40,509 nucleotides of DNA, from the NCBI GenBank assembly GCA_903881085.1, contig CAIRSA010000271.1, positions 1 through 40,509 on the forward strand, in the 5' to 3' direction. This document shows positions 7,705 to 15,958 of the stretch, piece by piece. Source of the DNA: an uncultured Acidobacteriia bacterium (GTDB taxonomy: Bacteria > Acidobacteriota > Terriglobia > Bryobacterales > Bryobacteraceae). Every line of letters starts with the position of its first letter. The stretch's first letter is position 1. The translations under genes were made by a program, and so were the position numbers. Under the pieces are notes generated by a model that had not been told where the DNA came from, searched no databases, and saw only the letters and a list, made by a program, of their open reading frames with translations.

Positions 7705-9480
7705 TCATTCCGTCTCCACCCAAGCGTACTTGAACCGAAGGTCAAACCCCACATTCATCGGAAGCCCTTTCACGTAGGGCTTGATCATGTAGTCCCACGC
7801 GTTGTGAAAGAGGGGAACAAGCGGCATGCCTTCCATAATCATGCGGTCGGCCTCGGCCACCCTGCGGAGGCGCGTGGCGGGGTCGACGGTCGCTTTGGCC
7901 TCGGACATCTTTTTCGCGAAAGCGGGCGGCATCCAGAACATGCCGCCGTTCTGCTCACTGGCAAAGAGCAGGTCAAAAAACGTGGCCGGCTCTGGCGCGG
8001 GGACCCATGCCCATTGGGCCATGCCCTTATATTGTCCGCCAAGAATCATTCCCGAAAACTGCAAGGCATCCACCTTTGTGGCGGTTAGCTCGATGCCCAA
8101 GTTTTCCTGCCACTGACGGCGCAGCACCTCCGCCAGGTCGGACCCAACGGGGGTCGATGAAGCATATATATACTCAATTCGCAGTGAATTGCCATTGCTC
8201 TTTTTGCCATCGCTGTAGCCCGCCATCGCCAGGATTTCCCGCGCCGCTTCCGGATCGTAGGAGCTTACGTCGTAAACCCGTCCTTGAATGGTGACAGGAA
8301 TCGTAACGGGCGCTTGATAGCCGAAGTAGGGAAGGCAGTACGTGCGGGCTGGCGTTTGTGCGCCATTGAGCAGCTTTGCCACCTGCCGTTTGTCCGTAGC
8401 CATATTGATGGCGTAGCGGACCAGCACATTGTCGAGCGGCGGCTGCCTGGTGTTCAATTCCACGTAGTACACCTCCAGTGCTGGCACCGAGATATGGTCG
8501 CGCAGGTTCTTCAGCAGCGGCACGTACGCCGGAGGGACGATCAGCGTATCGGCCTTGCCGGCGCGATAGAGGTTCAGGTTCGTCAGATTGTCGCCGATGG
8601 GCAGGAACACCAATTCGTCCAGACCGGTGAGCCCGGCCTCCCAGTAGTATGGGTTCTTCCTGACAGTCAGCTGCTCATAGGGCTTCCAATCCGCCAACTG
8701 GAAGGCGCCGCTGGTGACAATGCGGCCAGGCTCGGTCCAGGATGCCGGTGCGCCGCGGGCCTCGGCCGCTTCGATGGCGTGGCGTGGGACGGGGTAAAAC
8801 ATGCCCCAGTCCTGCATCAGGACAAAGAAGTCCGATGGGCGATCCAGCAGCACTTCCAAGGTGGAATCATCCAGCGCACGCACGCCTAGATCCTTCGTCG
8901 GCTGCTTGCCTGCCAGAATCTCAGCAGAGTTAAGCACAAATGCGCCCATTTGCCCGAACGGCGCGGCGGTTTTCGGGTCGAAAAGGCGGTGCCAGGAGTA
9001 GACGAAATCGTGGGCCGTGATGACGCGGCCGTCGCTCCAGCGCGCGGGGATGGTGTCGGGCGGGGCGGAGTGGCCGCGGGAAAGGTCCATCGGAATCTTG
9101 CCAGTGCGGAACTCTTCGCGCATGTCATCGGTGTTGGGCAGCCTGATACCGCGCGGCTGGGGATGGCCTCGCAGGTAGAAGACATATCGCGTGGCCTCGG
9201 CATTGCGTTCATAATGGGTGGCCAATGCTGCCGTGGGTTGAAGTGTTACGGGATGCAGCCGGACCAGGGAGTCGAACAGTGCGTCAATAATGAGGGCTTC
9301 ATACGTGGTGGTCGCAAGCTGCGGATCGATCGAACTCGGCTCCAGCATATTCTCAAAGACCAGCCGCTTTGACGATGGCTTTTGAACTCGGCCGAAGTAG
9401 CCGTCGCGCTGTTGGCAGCCTGTTAGGAGCAGGAGGGCGAATGTGAGACAGCCTACGGAGTTGAAGACGGGTCTCGTCAT
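7705..9480 (-). CDS. oppA: Peptide ABC transporter substrate-binding lipoprotein, paralogue 4 (first of the array)
   Basis: Fourth intact SBP_bac_5 lipoprotein, 591 residues, and the promoter-proximal gene of the array. Its signal peptide differs from the others (MTRPVFNSVGCLTFALLLLTGC), and QQRDGYFGRV follows the lipobox cysteine; the end is RFKYAWVETE. WSDGRVITAHDFVYSWHR and RKNPYYWEAG are the family blocks. A TATACT box lies 15 bases upstream of the ATG. The opposite strand upstream carries the divergent DUF4159 gene, 79 bases away. The N-terminal DNA block is less like the other copies, which suggests either that this is the oldest copy or that it escaped homogenisation. Confidence 0.92.
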   Translation of the reverse strand: MTRPVFNSVGCLTFALLLLTGCQQRDGYFGRVQKPSSKRLVFENMLEPSSIDPQLATTTYEALIIDALFDSLVRLHPVTLQPTAALATHYERNAEATRYVFYLRGHPQPRGIRLPNTDDMREEFRTGKIPMDLSRGHSAPPDTIPARWSDGRVITAHDFVYSWHRLFDPKTAAPFGQMGAFVLNSAEILAGKQPTKDLGVRALDDSTLEVLLDRPSDFFVLMQDWGMFYPVPRHAIEAAEARGAPASWTEPGRIVTSGAFQLADWKPYEQLTVRKNPYYWEAGLTGLDELVFLPIGDNLTNLNLYRAGKADTLIVPPAYVPLLKNLRDHISVPALEVYYVELNTRQPPLDNVLVRYAINMATDKRQVAKLLNGAQTPARTYCLPYFGYQAPVTIPVTIQGRVYDVSSYDPEAAREILAMAGYSDGKKSNGNSLRIEYIYASSTPVGSDLAEVLRRQWQENLGIELTATKVDALQFSGMILGGQYKGMAQWAWVPAPEPATFFDLLFASEQNGGMFWMPPAFAKKMSEAKATVDPATRLRRVAEADRMIMEGMPLVPLFHNAWDYMIKPYVKGLPMNVGFDLRFKYAWVETE

Positions 9481-9494
9481 GGTTGGCTCTGTAG

Positions 9495-9500
9495 AGTATA
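9495..9500 (-). promoter_or_regulatory. Candidate -10 box for the oppA array
   Basis: The minus strand reads TATACT here (5 of 6 matches to TATAAT), 15 bases before the ATG of the first oppA copy. The hexamer 17 bases further upstream (GATGAA) is a poor -35, so this is a weak assignment. It lies in the only intergenic gap upstream of the array. Confidence 0.35.
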
Positions 9501-9559
9501 ACAGTGTGATTCAGGCCTTCATCTGGAATCCATGATTAAATAAAGAGCGAGGCCCCCGC

Positions 9560-10414
9560 TTGCCAATCTGGAAAAAAGTCGCGCTGCTCGTCGTCCTGCT
9601 TGCGGCTGTAGGCCTTGCCCAGCGCCGTTTTGGCGGAGGCTTCGGCGGAGGCCGTGGTATCCCCGACCGCGATTCCGGCCCGCGACCGGAGTTTCCAAAG
9701 CAAAGCGAATTTCATTTCATCCGGCTGGAGTATACCGACCTGCCGCAGTTCCACAGGCGGTTCGGATTCGCATCGCGCAGCGGCCAGGGCGACGGCTGGT
9801 GGAGAGTGGATTGGCCTGACGCCGAGGATCACTTCTCTTCCGGCGTGCAGCGATTGACGCGAGTGCATACAGGGGAACCGCTGCATTTCCGATTAACCGA
9901 TCCGCAATTATTCGATAATCCGTGGATCTATGCGACGCAAACCGGGTGGTGGGATTTGAACGACAGGGAGGCGGCGTTGTTGGGCGAGTATCTGCAGCGC
10001 GGCGGGTTCCTGGTGGTGGATGACATGTGGGGGCCGGATCCGACGCAGTGGGAGATCTTTGAATCGACCATGGCGCGGGTGCTGCCCGGGCACGATATTA
10101 CCGACATTGCGCCGGGCGATGCAGTGATGCATGTGCTGTATGACATCGCCGAGAAAGACCGCACCTGGATTCCCGGGACGCGGCATATCCGCCTGGGCGC
10201 CGATGGTAGGGCGACGGTGATGCAGCCGCCGGGGACGCAGCCTGCGTGGCGCGCGATTCATGATGATAAGAACCGGATGGTGGTGGCGGTGAACTATAAC
10301 ACCGACATCGGCGATGCGTGGGAGTATGCGGATGCACCGGAGTATCCGGAGGCGATGACCACGCTGGCTTACCGGTATGGGATCAATTACCTGATTTATT
10401 CGATGACGCATTGA
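9560..10414 (+). CDS. DUF4159 domain protein with signal peptide
   Basis: Protein of 284 residues with an N-terminal signal peptide (MPIWKKVALLVVLLAAVGLA) and a Gly-rich linker (about residues 21-33), followed by a DUF4159 domain for most of its length. Family features visible are FIRLEYTD, WWRVDWPDAEDHFSSGVQRLT, LTDPQLFDNPWIYAT, then GGFLVVDDMWG and the later TTLAYRYGINYLIYSM. The role of DUF4159 is not established; such proteins often sit near MoxR ATPases and VWA-domain proteins, none of which is here. The start is a TTG at 9560, preceded by GAGCGAGG at a suitable distance; no in-frame ATG would keep the signal peptide. It is transcribed divergently from the oppA array. Confidence 0.82.
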   Translation: MPIWKKVALLVVLLAAVGLAQRRFGGGFGGGRGIPDRDSGPRPEFPKQSEFHFIRLEYTDLPQFHRRFGFASRSGQGDGWWRVDWPDAEDHFSSGVQRLTRVHTGEPLHFRLTDPQLFDNPWIYATQTGWWDLNDREAALLGEYLQRGGFLVVDDMWGPDPTQWEIFESTMARVLPGHDITDIAPGDAVMHVLYDIAEKDRTWIPGTRHIRLGADGRATVMQPPGTQPAWRAIHDDKNRMVVAVNYNTDIGDAWEYADAPEYPEAMTTLAYRYGINYLIYSMTH

Positions 10415-10567
10415 GGTTGAGGAAGAAGCGCAGGCGAATCGCCTATTGGCAGATAGTTTTTAAATTAGCCAGGGCAGGCAAATTGCCCGCCCCACCCTTG
10501 GATGTAGGATAGAGACAGTGCCTGTGCAGTCGACGTTTCGGGATTTTCAGGCGTCTTAGGAAATGAG

Positions 10568-13558
10568 ATGAAAGTAAATTATTGGATGGCTGCCGTCCTT
10601 GCAATTGGCGTTTCCGTCACCGGCTACCGGTTGTTCTCGCAGGGCAAGCGGACCACGGAACTGGAAGTTCCGCAGTCGGTTACGTTTCGCGTGTTGTTCG
10701 GTTTGGCCGATACAGACCCCACGGTATGGGAAGGCAAAGTCGCAATCTCGGCCGGCACGGTGTTGAGCATCCAAGGCTGGCGCTTTTCAGGCGAGGACTC
10801 GAGCGACTACCAATCCACATGGAAAGTCTCCACTCGACAGGGCCCGGCACGGCCTGCGGCGGTGCGCAAGAAAGGCGGAGCTGCGCGTGGCGCGATACTC
10901 GACAACGGTGTGCTGATAGCCGCCGACCTGAAGGACCCCAACGCAAGGTATGAGATCTCCACCCCGCAGGGCACCTTTGCATTTCAGGCACAGGAGATTC
11001 CCTATGGCGAGGCAAAGACATTTCTCGATGGCCGGGTGCAGGTTGATCGCGTTCCCAGCACAGCCCAATTGAACACGTCCGACGAAGACCAGGATCATCC
11101 GGCAATCGCGCAGGTTGGCGACGATGTCCTTGTCTCCTATGTTGAATTCACCCATGGAGACCGCTCGAAAGCCGTACAAGGCCAAATGGCGGAGGAGCCG
11201 CGCAGCTTCGATTTCCTGGCGCGTCCGGTGGGCGGCGACCAGGTCAAAATGATGCGCTATTCCAAGAACAATCGCAAATGGAGCGCACCGGAAGAGGTTT
11301 CGACGGGCCAGCAGGACATTATGCGAACCGCGGTTGCGGTGGATGGCAAGAAGCGCATCTGGGTGTTCTGGGCGGCGAATCACGCGGGCAATTACGACAT
11401 TCTGGCGAAGTATCAGCAGCAGGGAAAATGGTCCGATGAGATGCGGCTCACAACCGACGTGGGTTCCGACCTCAATCCCATGGCTACAACCGACTCCGAA
11501 GGACGGGTATGGGTGGCTTGGCAAGGCTTCCGCAATGGAAACCTCGAGATTCTGGCCGCAGCACAGGATGGCGACCGGTTTACGAAAGAGACGGTCGTCT
11601 CGTTTTCGAAGATGAGTGATTGGGACCCGTCGATTGCCGCCGGCAAGAATGGCGAAATCGCCATCGCCTGGGACACTTACGACAAGGGCGATTACGACGT
11701 CTACGCGCGGCGCATGAAGTTCGCGAAAGTAATCGCGATGCAGAAGCCGATAGCGATCGCGGCCAGCCGTAATTTCGAGGCGCGCGTTTCCATCGCCTAC
11801 GACGCCGATAACCGCCTGTGGGCCGCTTATGAGGGGTCGGACGCGAAATGGGGCAAGGACTTCGGCGCTTATGAGACCACTGGCGTGGCGCTTTATCAGA
11901 ACCACAACATCCGCATCAAATGCGTGGACGACAAAGGCGCAGTATCGACAACACCCGATGCCGTGGGCGACGTACTTCCAGGCGGAGTGGGCCGGCGGCG
12001 CAATCAGGCTCAGGTAAAGGGGGTGGCACTCCCCAATCCAGCCCTGGCGAAAAATCGCGCAAACAACGGAACGCCGCAGCCAGGCCCCACTCCACGCAAC
12101 AGTTTTCCGCGCTTGAGCGTCGATTCCAAGGGCGGCATGTTCCTGGCCTTCCGCACATCAAGCGCCGCGCGCTCGCCCATAGGCACAGTGTGGAATGAGA
12201 TGGTCACTTACTACGACGGCGAGCAATGGCAGCAGCCCATGCTGATTCCGCACTCCGATGGCTTGCTTGATGTGCGCCCGGCCCTGGCATCCATCGGCGG
12301 TGGGCATTTGCTGATGGTGACTGCCAGCGATCACCGCCAGTCGACACTGCCAGGCCCGAACATGAATGCACTGATCAATACCGACCTTTACGCCGCTGAA
12401 ATCAAGCTCGAAAAGCTGGCCGTGCGGGCGAAGCTTGCTACAGTGCCGGCCGATGTCGCAACGGCCGGTCCGGATGTAAAGCCGGAGCTCGATCAGATCA
12501 CACGTATGCGGAGCTATCGCGCCGATGCAGGCGGGCAGAAGGTTCAACTGATGCGCGGTGAGTTCCATCGCCATACGGAGATGTCGGTTGACGGCGGCAG
12601 CGATGGCCCGCTGATTGACGCCTACCGCTATATGATTGATGCCGCCTACATGGACTGGGGCGGATGCTGCGATCACGACAACGGCGGCGGCCGCGAATAC
12701 TATTGGTGGACGCAGCAGAAGCTGACCGATGCTTATCATCTGGGCGATAGCTTCGTGCCTATGTTCAGCTATGAGCGCAGCGTGCGTTATCCGGAAGGCC
12801 ATCGCAACGTGGTCATGCCGCGGCGCGGCATCCGGCCGCTGCCACGCATCGGGAAGATGGAAACCGATTCGGCGCCGACGAAAGCGCCGGACACGCAGAT
12901 GCTGTATCGATACCTCAGGCAATTCGATGGCATTGTGGCCTCGCATACCTCGGGCACCGACATGGGGACCGATTGGCGCGATAACGATCCGATCGTGGAA
13001 CCAGTCGTCGAAATCTATCAGGGCGACCGGCAGAACTACGAGATTCCCGACGGGCCGCGCAGCAATAGCGAGAAGGATTCGATCGGCGGCTGGAGGCCGC
13101 TGGGCTTCGTATCGCTGGCGTTGCAAAAGGGCTACCGGTTGGGCTTTGAAGCATCGAGCGACCACGTATCGACGCACATGTCGTACTCGAATCTATGGGT
13201 AACGGCACCTACGCGCGAAGGCATCATGGAGGCGTTCCATAAACGGCGCATCTATGGTTCGACGGATAACATCCTGGCCGACGTGCGCAGCGCCGGACAC
13301 TTCATGGGCGAAGAATTTACAACGAGCACGGTGCCTGTAATTCAGGTGAAATTGTGGGGCACGGACAAGTTCGCCAAAGTGCATATCATCAAAGATGGCA
13401 AGTACGCTTATGCGGTGGAACCGAACAATCGTAATGTAGATTTCACATGGCGCGACACGGCGGCACAGAAGGGCGCAACCAGCTATTACTATGTTCGTGG
13501 CGAGCAGGCCGATGGCGAACTGGTGTGGGTGAGCCCGATGTGGATCACCTACAAGTAA
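10568..13558 (+). CDS. Secreted beta-propeller protein with C-terminal PHP/DUF3604-like metallohydrolase domain
   Basis: Protein of 996 residues with an N-terminal hydrophobic segment (residues 6-20) that fits export or membrane anchoring. Residues about 175-600 hold roughly seven propeller-like repeats of the form D-x-P-x-x-A-x-D-x-x-G-x-x-W-x-x-W, near residues 176, 253, 302, 352, 403, 513 and 568; several end in GN(Y/L)(D/E)IL. The C-terminal third looks like a PHP/DUF3604 metal site: H667-x-H669, D702-H703-D704, FSYER, EGHRNV, ASHTSG, VEIYQG and SSDH ending at H866. Likely a periplasmic or surface hydrolase of unknown substrate; phosphoesterase activity is known for some PHP proteins but is only a guess here. 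The ATG is preceded by AGGAAATGAG. It appears monocistronic, followed by a GC-rich hairpin. Confidence 0.78.
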   Translation: MKVNYWMAAVLAIGVSVTGYRLFSQGKRTTELEVPQSVTFRVLFGLADTDPTVWEGKVAISAGTVLSIQGWRFSGEDSSDYQSTWKVSTRQGPARPAAVRKKGGAARGAILDNGVLIAADLKDPNARYEISTPQGTFAFQAQEIPYGEAKTFLDGRVQVDRVPSTAQLNTSDEDQDHPAIAQVGDDVLVSYVEFTHGDRSKAVQGQMAEEPRSFDFLARPVGGDQVKMMRYSKNNRKWSAPEEVSTGQQDIMRTAVAVDGKKRIWVFWAANHAGNYDILAKYQQQGKWSDEMRLTTDVGSDLNPMATTDSEGRVWVAWQGFRNGNLEILAAAQDGDRFTKETVVSFSKMSDWDPSIAAGKNGEIAIAWDTYDKGDYDVYARRMKFAKVIAMQKPIAIAASRNFEARVSIAYDADNRLWAAYEGSDAKWGKDFGAYETTGVALYQNHNIRIKCVDDKGAVSTTPDAVGDVLPGGVGRRRNQAQVKGVALPNPALAKNRANNGTPQPGPTPRNSFPRLSVDSKGGMFLAFRTSSAARSPIGTVWNEMVTYYDGEQWQQPMLIPHSDGLLDVRPALASIGGGHLLMVTASDHRQSTLPGPNMNALINTDLYAAEIKLEKLAVRAKLATVPADVATAGPDVKPELDQITRMRSYRADAGGQKVQLMRGEFHRHTEMSVDGGSDGPLIDAYRYMIDAAYMDWGGCCDHDNGGGREYYWWTQQKLTDAYHLGDSFVPMFSYERSVRYPEGHRNVVMPRRGIRPLPRIGKMETDSAPTKAPDTQMLYRYLRQFDGIVASHTSGTDMGTDWRDNDPIVEPVVEIYQGDRQNYEIPDGPRSNSEKDSIGGWRPLGFVSLALQKGYRLGFEASSDHVSTHMSYSNLWVTAPTREGIMEAFHKRRIYGSTDNILADVRSAGHFMGEEFTTSTVPVIQVKLWGTDKFAKVHIIKDGKYAYAVEPNNRNVDFTWRDTAAQKGATSYYYVRGEQADGELVWVSPMWITYK

Positions 13559-13597
13559 CCCGCTCGCACCAGCCCGCGTCAACTGAATTAAGGGAAG

Positions 13598-13650
13598 AAG
13601 GCTGGTTGCCGGTTGCAAGGGATTGATTCCCGGCGGCCGGCAGCCGGCTT
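13598..13650. repeat. Large imperfect GC-rich inverted repeat between two secreted-protein genes
   Basis: The left arm (13598-13621) and right arm (13629-13650) pair over about 20 positions around a short loop. Nearly all mismatches are transitions that would still pair as G-U in RNA. No T-run follows on the plus strand, so it is not a canonical intrinsic terminator. It could stabilise the 3' end of the upstream transcript or be a REP-like element. The surrounding gap (13559-13697) shows nothing else. Confidence 0.5.
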
Positions 13651-13697
13651 CATCATCATGTGCTCCATAGTGGGCTAAACTAGGCAGTGAGGCCCGT

Positions 13698-15179
13698 TTG
13701 AAGCCATTTCTATTAATACTCCTGAGCTTAGCCGTCTGTCCCTCCGCATTCCCCGCGGAGCAGGGCCAGTTGGATGGAAACATCACGCTGTTTTCCGTGA
13801 TGGCTGCGCTCAATGCAGCGGGGTTTGACGCGGAGGTCGATTCGCCCACCAACCATCCGCTGCGGCAGCAGATTCGCGACCACCTGGCGAAGCAAAACAT
13901 CCCCGTGATGTTCGATCTGAAACGCTTTGTGCGCGAGCACAGGAAGCCCACCGCCGCAGCCGAGATGAGCCAGTACATCTCCTTTGCGCTGGCCGTGGAA
14001 GGCACGCCCGATTTTCAATACAAGTTCCGTGAGCAACTGCGACCACCTGACGTGGAAGCACTGCAGGGCTTTGAAAGCCTGATGGTGAAGTTCCATCGCG
14101 AAGCCAACATTGACGACATCTGGGCAAAGGTACAGCCGGCCTACGATAAGGTAATCGCCAGGTATCACCCCGGAGTGCTCGATGTGCTGCGCGAAGCCAA
14201 CGGTTATCTGCGCAACCCGACAAGCGGATACCTGGGCCGCCGTTTTCAAATTTACATCGATCTGTTGGGAGCGCCGAATCAGGTGCATCAGCGCAGCTTT
14301 AAAGACGACTATTACGTTGTGGTCACTCCTTCCGTGGATCCGCAACTGGACTACATTCGACGCGCCTACCTGCATTATCTGCTTGACCCGCTGGGCTTCA
14401 AATACGCCGATCAGTTTGAGAAGAAGAAAGCCCTGATCGATTATGCACAAGCCGCGCCGGCACTGGGTCCGCAATACAAAGATGATTTCGTTCTGCTGGC
14501 TACCATGTCGCTGGTGAAGGCAGTGGAAAGCCGCATGCAGCGCGGAGCCAAGCGTGAGGAGATGGTGTCGCAAGCGTTAAAAGAGGGTTTCATTCTCACG
14601 CCGCATTTCGCTGAACAATTGGTGCTCTACGAGAAGCAGGAAGCATCCATGCGCTACTACCTTCCCGACATGATCGTGGCGATTGATCTGAAGAAGGAAG
14701 AGAAGCGGTTGGAAAGCGCGGAGTTCTCGCGCGAGGCCGCGGTAAAGGTCGCCAAGAAAGCCGCGCCTCCACCGAAGCCCGTCTTGACAGGCGCGCGTAA
14801 GACTCTCGAAGTTGCCATCGCGTTGTACGATGAGAAGAATTATCCGAAAGCGCGCGAAGAATTTCTCAAGGTGCTGAAAGAGACCGAAGAGAAACCGCTG
14901 CACGCAAAAGCGTATTATGGTTTGGCACGCATCGCGGCGTTGCAGAAAGACCCCGAGTTGGCGGTGCAGTTGTTCGAGAAGACTTTGGAGATGAAGCCGG
15001 ACCCCGATATGGCCAGTTGGAGCCATGTCTATCTGGGGCGGCTATTCGATCTGGCCAATGAAAGACAACCGGCCAAGGATCATTACCAGGCAGTGATGGC
15101 GCTGGAAGGTGCATCGCCTGCTGCCAAACAAGCGGCCCAAAAGGGCCTTGCGCAATCATTTGAAAGGGAGAAGAAGTAA
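13698..15179 (+). CDS. Secreted protein with C-terminal TPR repeats
   Basis: Protein of 493 residues with a signal peptide (MKPFLLILLSLAVCPSAFPA). The first 330 residues are helix-rich with no family I can name with confidence (blocks such as NITLFSVMAALNAAGFDAEVDSP and YYVVVTPSVDPQLDYIRRAYLHYLLDP). A Lys/Pro-rich linker near residue 350 leads to two or three TPR motifs (ALYDEKNYPKAREEFLKVL, AYYGLARIAALQKDPELAVQLFEKTL, VYLGRLFDLANERQPAKDHY). The start is a TTG at 13698 with GTGAGG upstream; it is the only start that gives a clean signal peptide. The next gene begins three bases after its stop and is also a secreted TPR protein, so the two probably work together, perhaps as a scaffold. No enzyme motif seen. 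Confidence 0.78.
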   Translation: MKPFLLILLSLAVCPSAFPAEQGQLDGNITLFSVMAALNAAGFDAEVDSPTNHPLRQQIRDHLAKQNIPVMFDLKRFVREHRKPTAAAEMSQYISFALAVEGTPDFQYKFREQLRPPDVEALQGFESLMVKFHREANIDDIWAKVQPAYDKVIARYHPGVLDVLREANGYLRNPTSGYLGRRFQIYIDLLGAPNQVHQRSFKDDYYVVVTPSVDPQLDYIRRAYLHYLLDPLGFKYADQFEKKKALIDYAQAAPALGPQYKDDFVLLATMSLVKAVESRMQRGAKREEMVSQALKEGFILTPHFAEQLVLYEKQEASMRYYLPDMIVAIDLKKEEKRLESAEFSREAAVKVAKKAAPPPKPVLTGARKTLEVAIALYDEKNYPKAREEFLKVLKETEEKPLHAKAYYGLARIAALQKDPELAVQLFEKTLEMKPDPDMASWSHVYLGRLFDLANERQPAKDHYQAVMALEGASPAAKQAAQKGLAQSFEREKK

Positions 15180-15182
15180 GTC

Positions 15183-15947
15183 ATGAGGAACCGGATCCTG
15201 AAAGCAGCGGCGGTATTGGTCTGCGGGATGTCATTGATGTTTGGCCAGGTGAAACAGCCAAAGCCGAAGTCGCAGAAGGAAGTGGATGCGATCAACAAGA
15301 TGTTCAGCACGCAGGACGCGGCAGGGCGTATCGCGGCGGCCAAGGAACTGATCCAGAATTTCGCCGACACCGAATTCAAGGAGCTGGCGTTCCAGATTGT
15401 CGCTATGACTTACCAGCAGACCGGCGACGTCGAAAACATGATCATCTACGCTGATAAAGTTCTGGAAGTCAACCCCAACGGCTACCAGGCAATGCTCATG
15501 ATCGCCACCGGTCTTGCGCAACGGACCAAGGAATTCGATCTCGACAAAGAAGAAAAACTCGGCCGCGCGGAGAAGCAGGCGAACAAGGCAATGGAAGTAA
15601 TTCCCACCGCGCCCAAGCCGCGCGCCGATATTACCGATCCGCAATGGGAAGGCGCCAAGAAAGATGCGCTATCGGAAGCGCATCAGGCGCTGGGCATGAT
15701 CGCCGGCGTGCGCAAGAAGTACGATGTGGCTATCGATGAGTACAAGAAATCGATCGAGGGCGCGTCAACTCCGGATGCCGCCACCATGGTGCGCCTGGGC
15801 TCCACCTACAATCAGGCGGGCAAGCCCGCCGAAGCGATCGCCATTCTGGACAAAGCGTTGGCGACTCCGAACCTGCACCCGGGCATCAAAGCTGCCGCGG
15901 AAGGCGAGAAGAAGAACGCCGAGAAGCTGAAGGGCGCGGCAAAGTAA
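15183..15947 (+). CDS. Secreted TPR-repeat protein
   Basis: Protein of 254 residues with a signal peptide (MRNRILKAAAVLVCGMSLMFG) followed by TPR-like helical repeats: FKELAFQIVAMTYQQTGDVENMIIYADKVLEVNP, ALGMIAGVRKKYDVAIDEYKKSI and VRLGSTYNQAGKPAEAIAILDKAL. Charged Lys/Glu-rich ends frame the repeats. It starts three bases after the previous gene, with a GGGAGAAG ribosome-binding site inside that gene's last codons. Likely a periplasmic protein-protein adaptor; its partner is unknown. The gene for RNase III follows eleven bases after its stop, so transcription may run on. Confidence 0.78.
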   Translation: MRNRILKAAAVLVCGMSLMFGQVKQPKPKSQKEVDAINKMFSTQDAAGRIAAAKELIQNFADTEFKELAFQIVAMTYQQTGDVENMIIYADKVLEVNPNGYQAMLMIATGLAQRTKEFDLDKEEKLGRAEKQANKAMEVIPTAPKPRADITDPQWEGAKKDALSEAHQALGMIAGVRKKYDVAIDEYKKSIEGASTPDAATMVRLGSTYNQAGKPAEAIAILDKALATPNLHPGIKAAAEGEKKNAEKLKGAAK

Positions 15948-15958
15948 GCAATCGATTG

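Noticed and set aside
10470..10496. Hairpin after the DUF4159 gene as intrinsic terminator
   Set aside because: The stem (GGGC-A-GGC paired with GCC-C-GCCC) has a mismatch and is not followed by a T-run, so it is not a supported terminator.
10787..11905. Open frame of 372 codons on the minus strand inside the propeller gene
   Set aside because: It is opposite a confident gene, has no family motif and shows the low-complexity composition of a shadow frame in GC-rich DNA.
12158..13177. Open frame of 339 codons on the minus strand opposite the PHP-like domain
   Set aside because: It has no recognisable domain; the plus-strand frame has clear metal-site motifs over the same bases.
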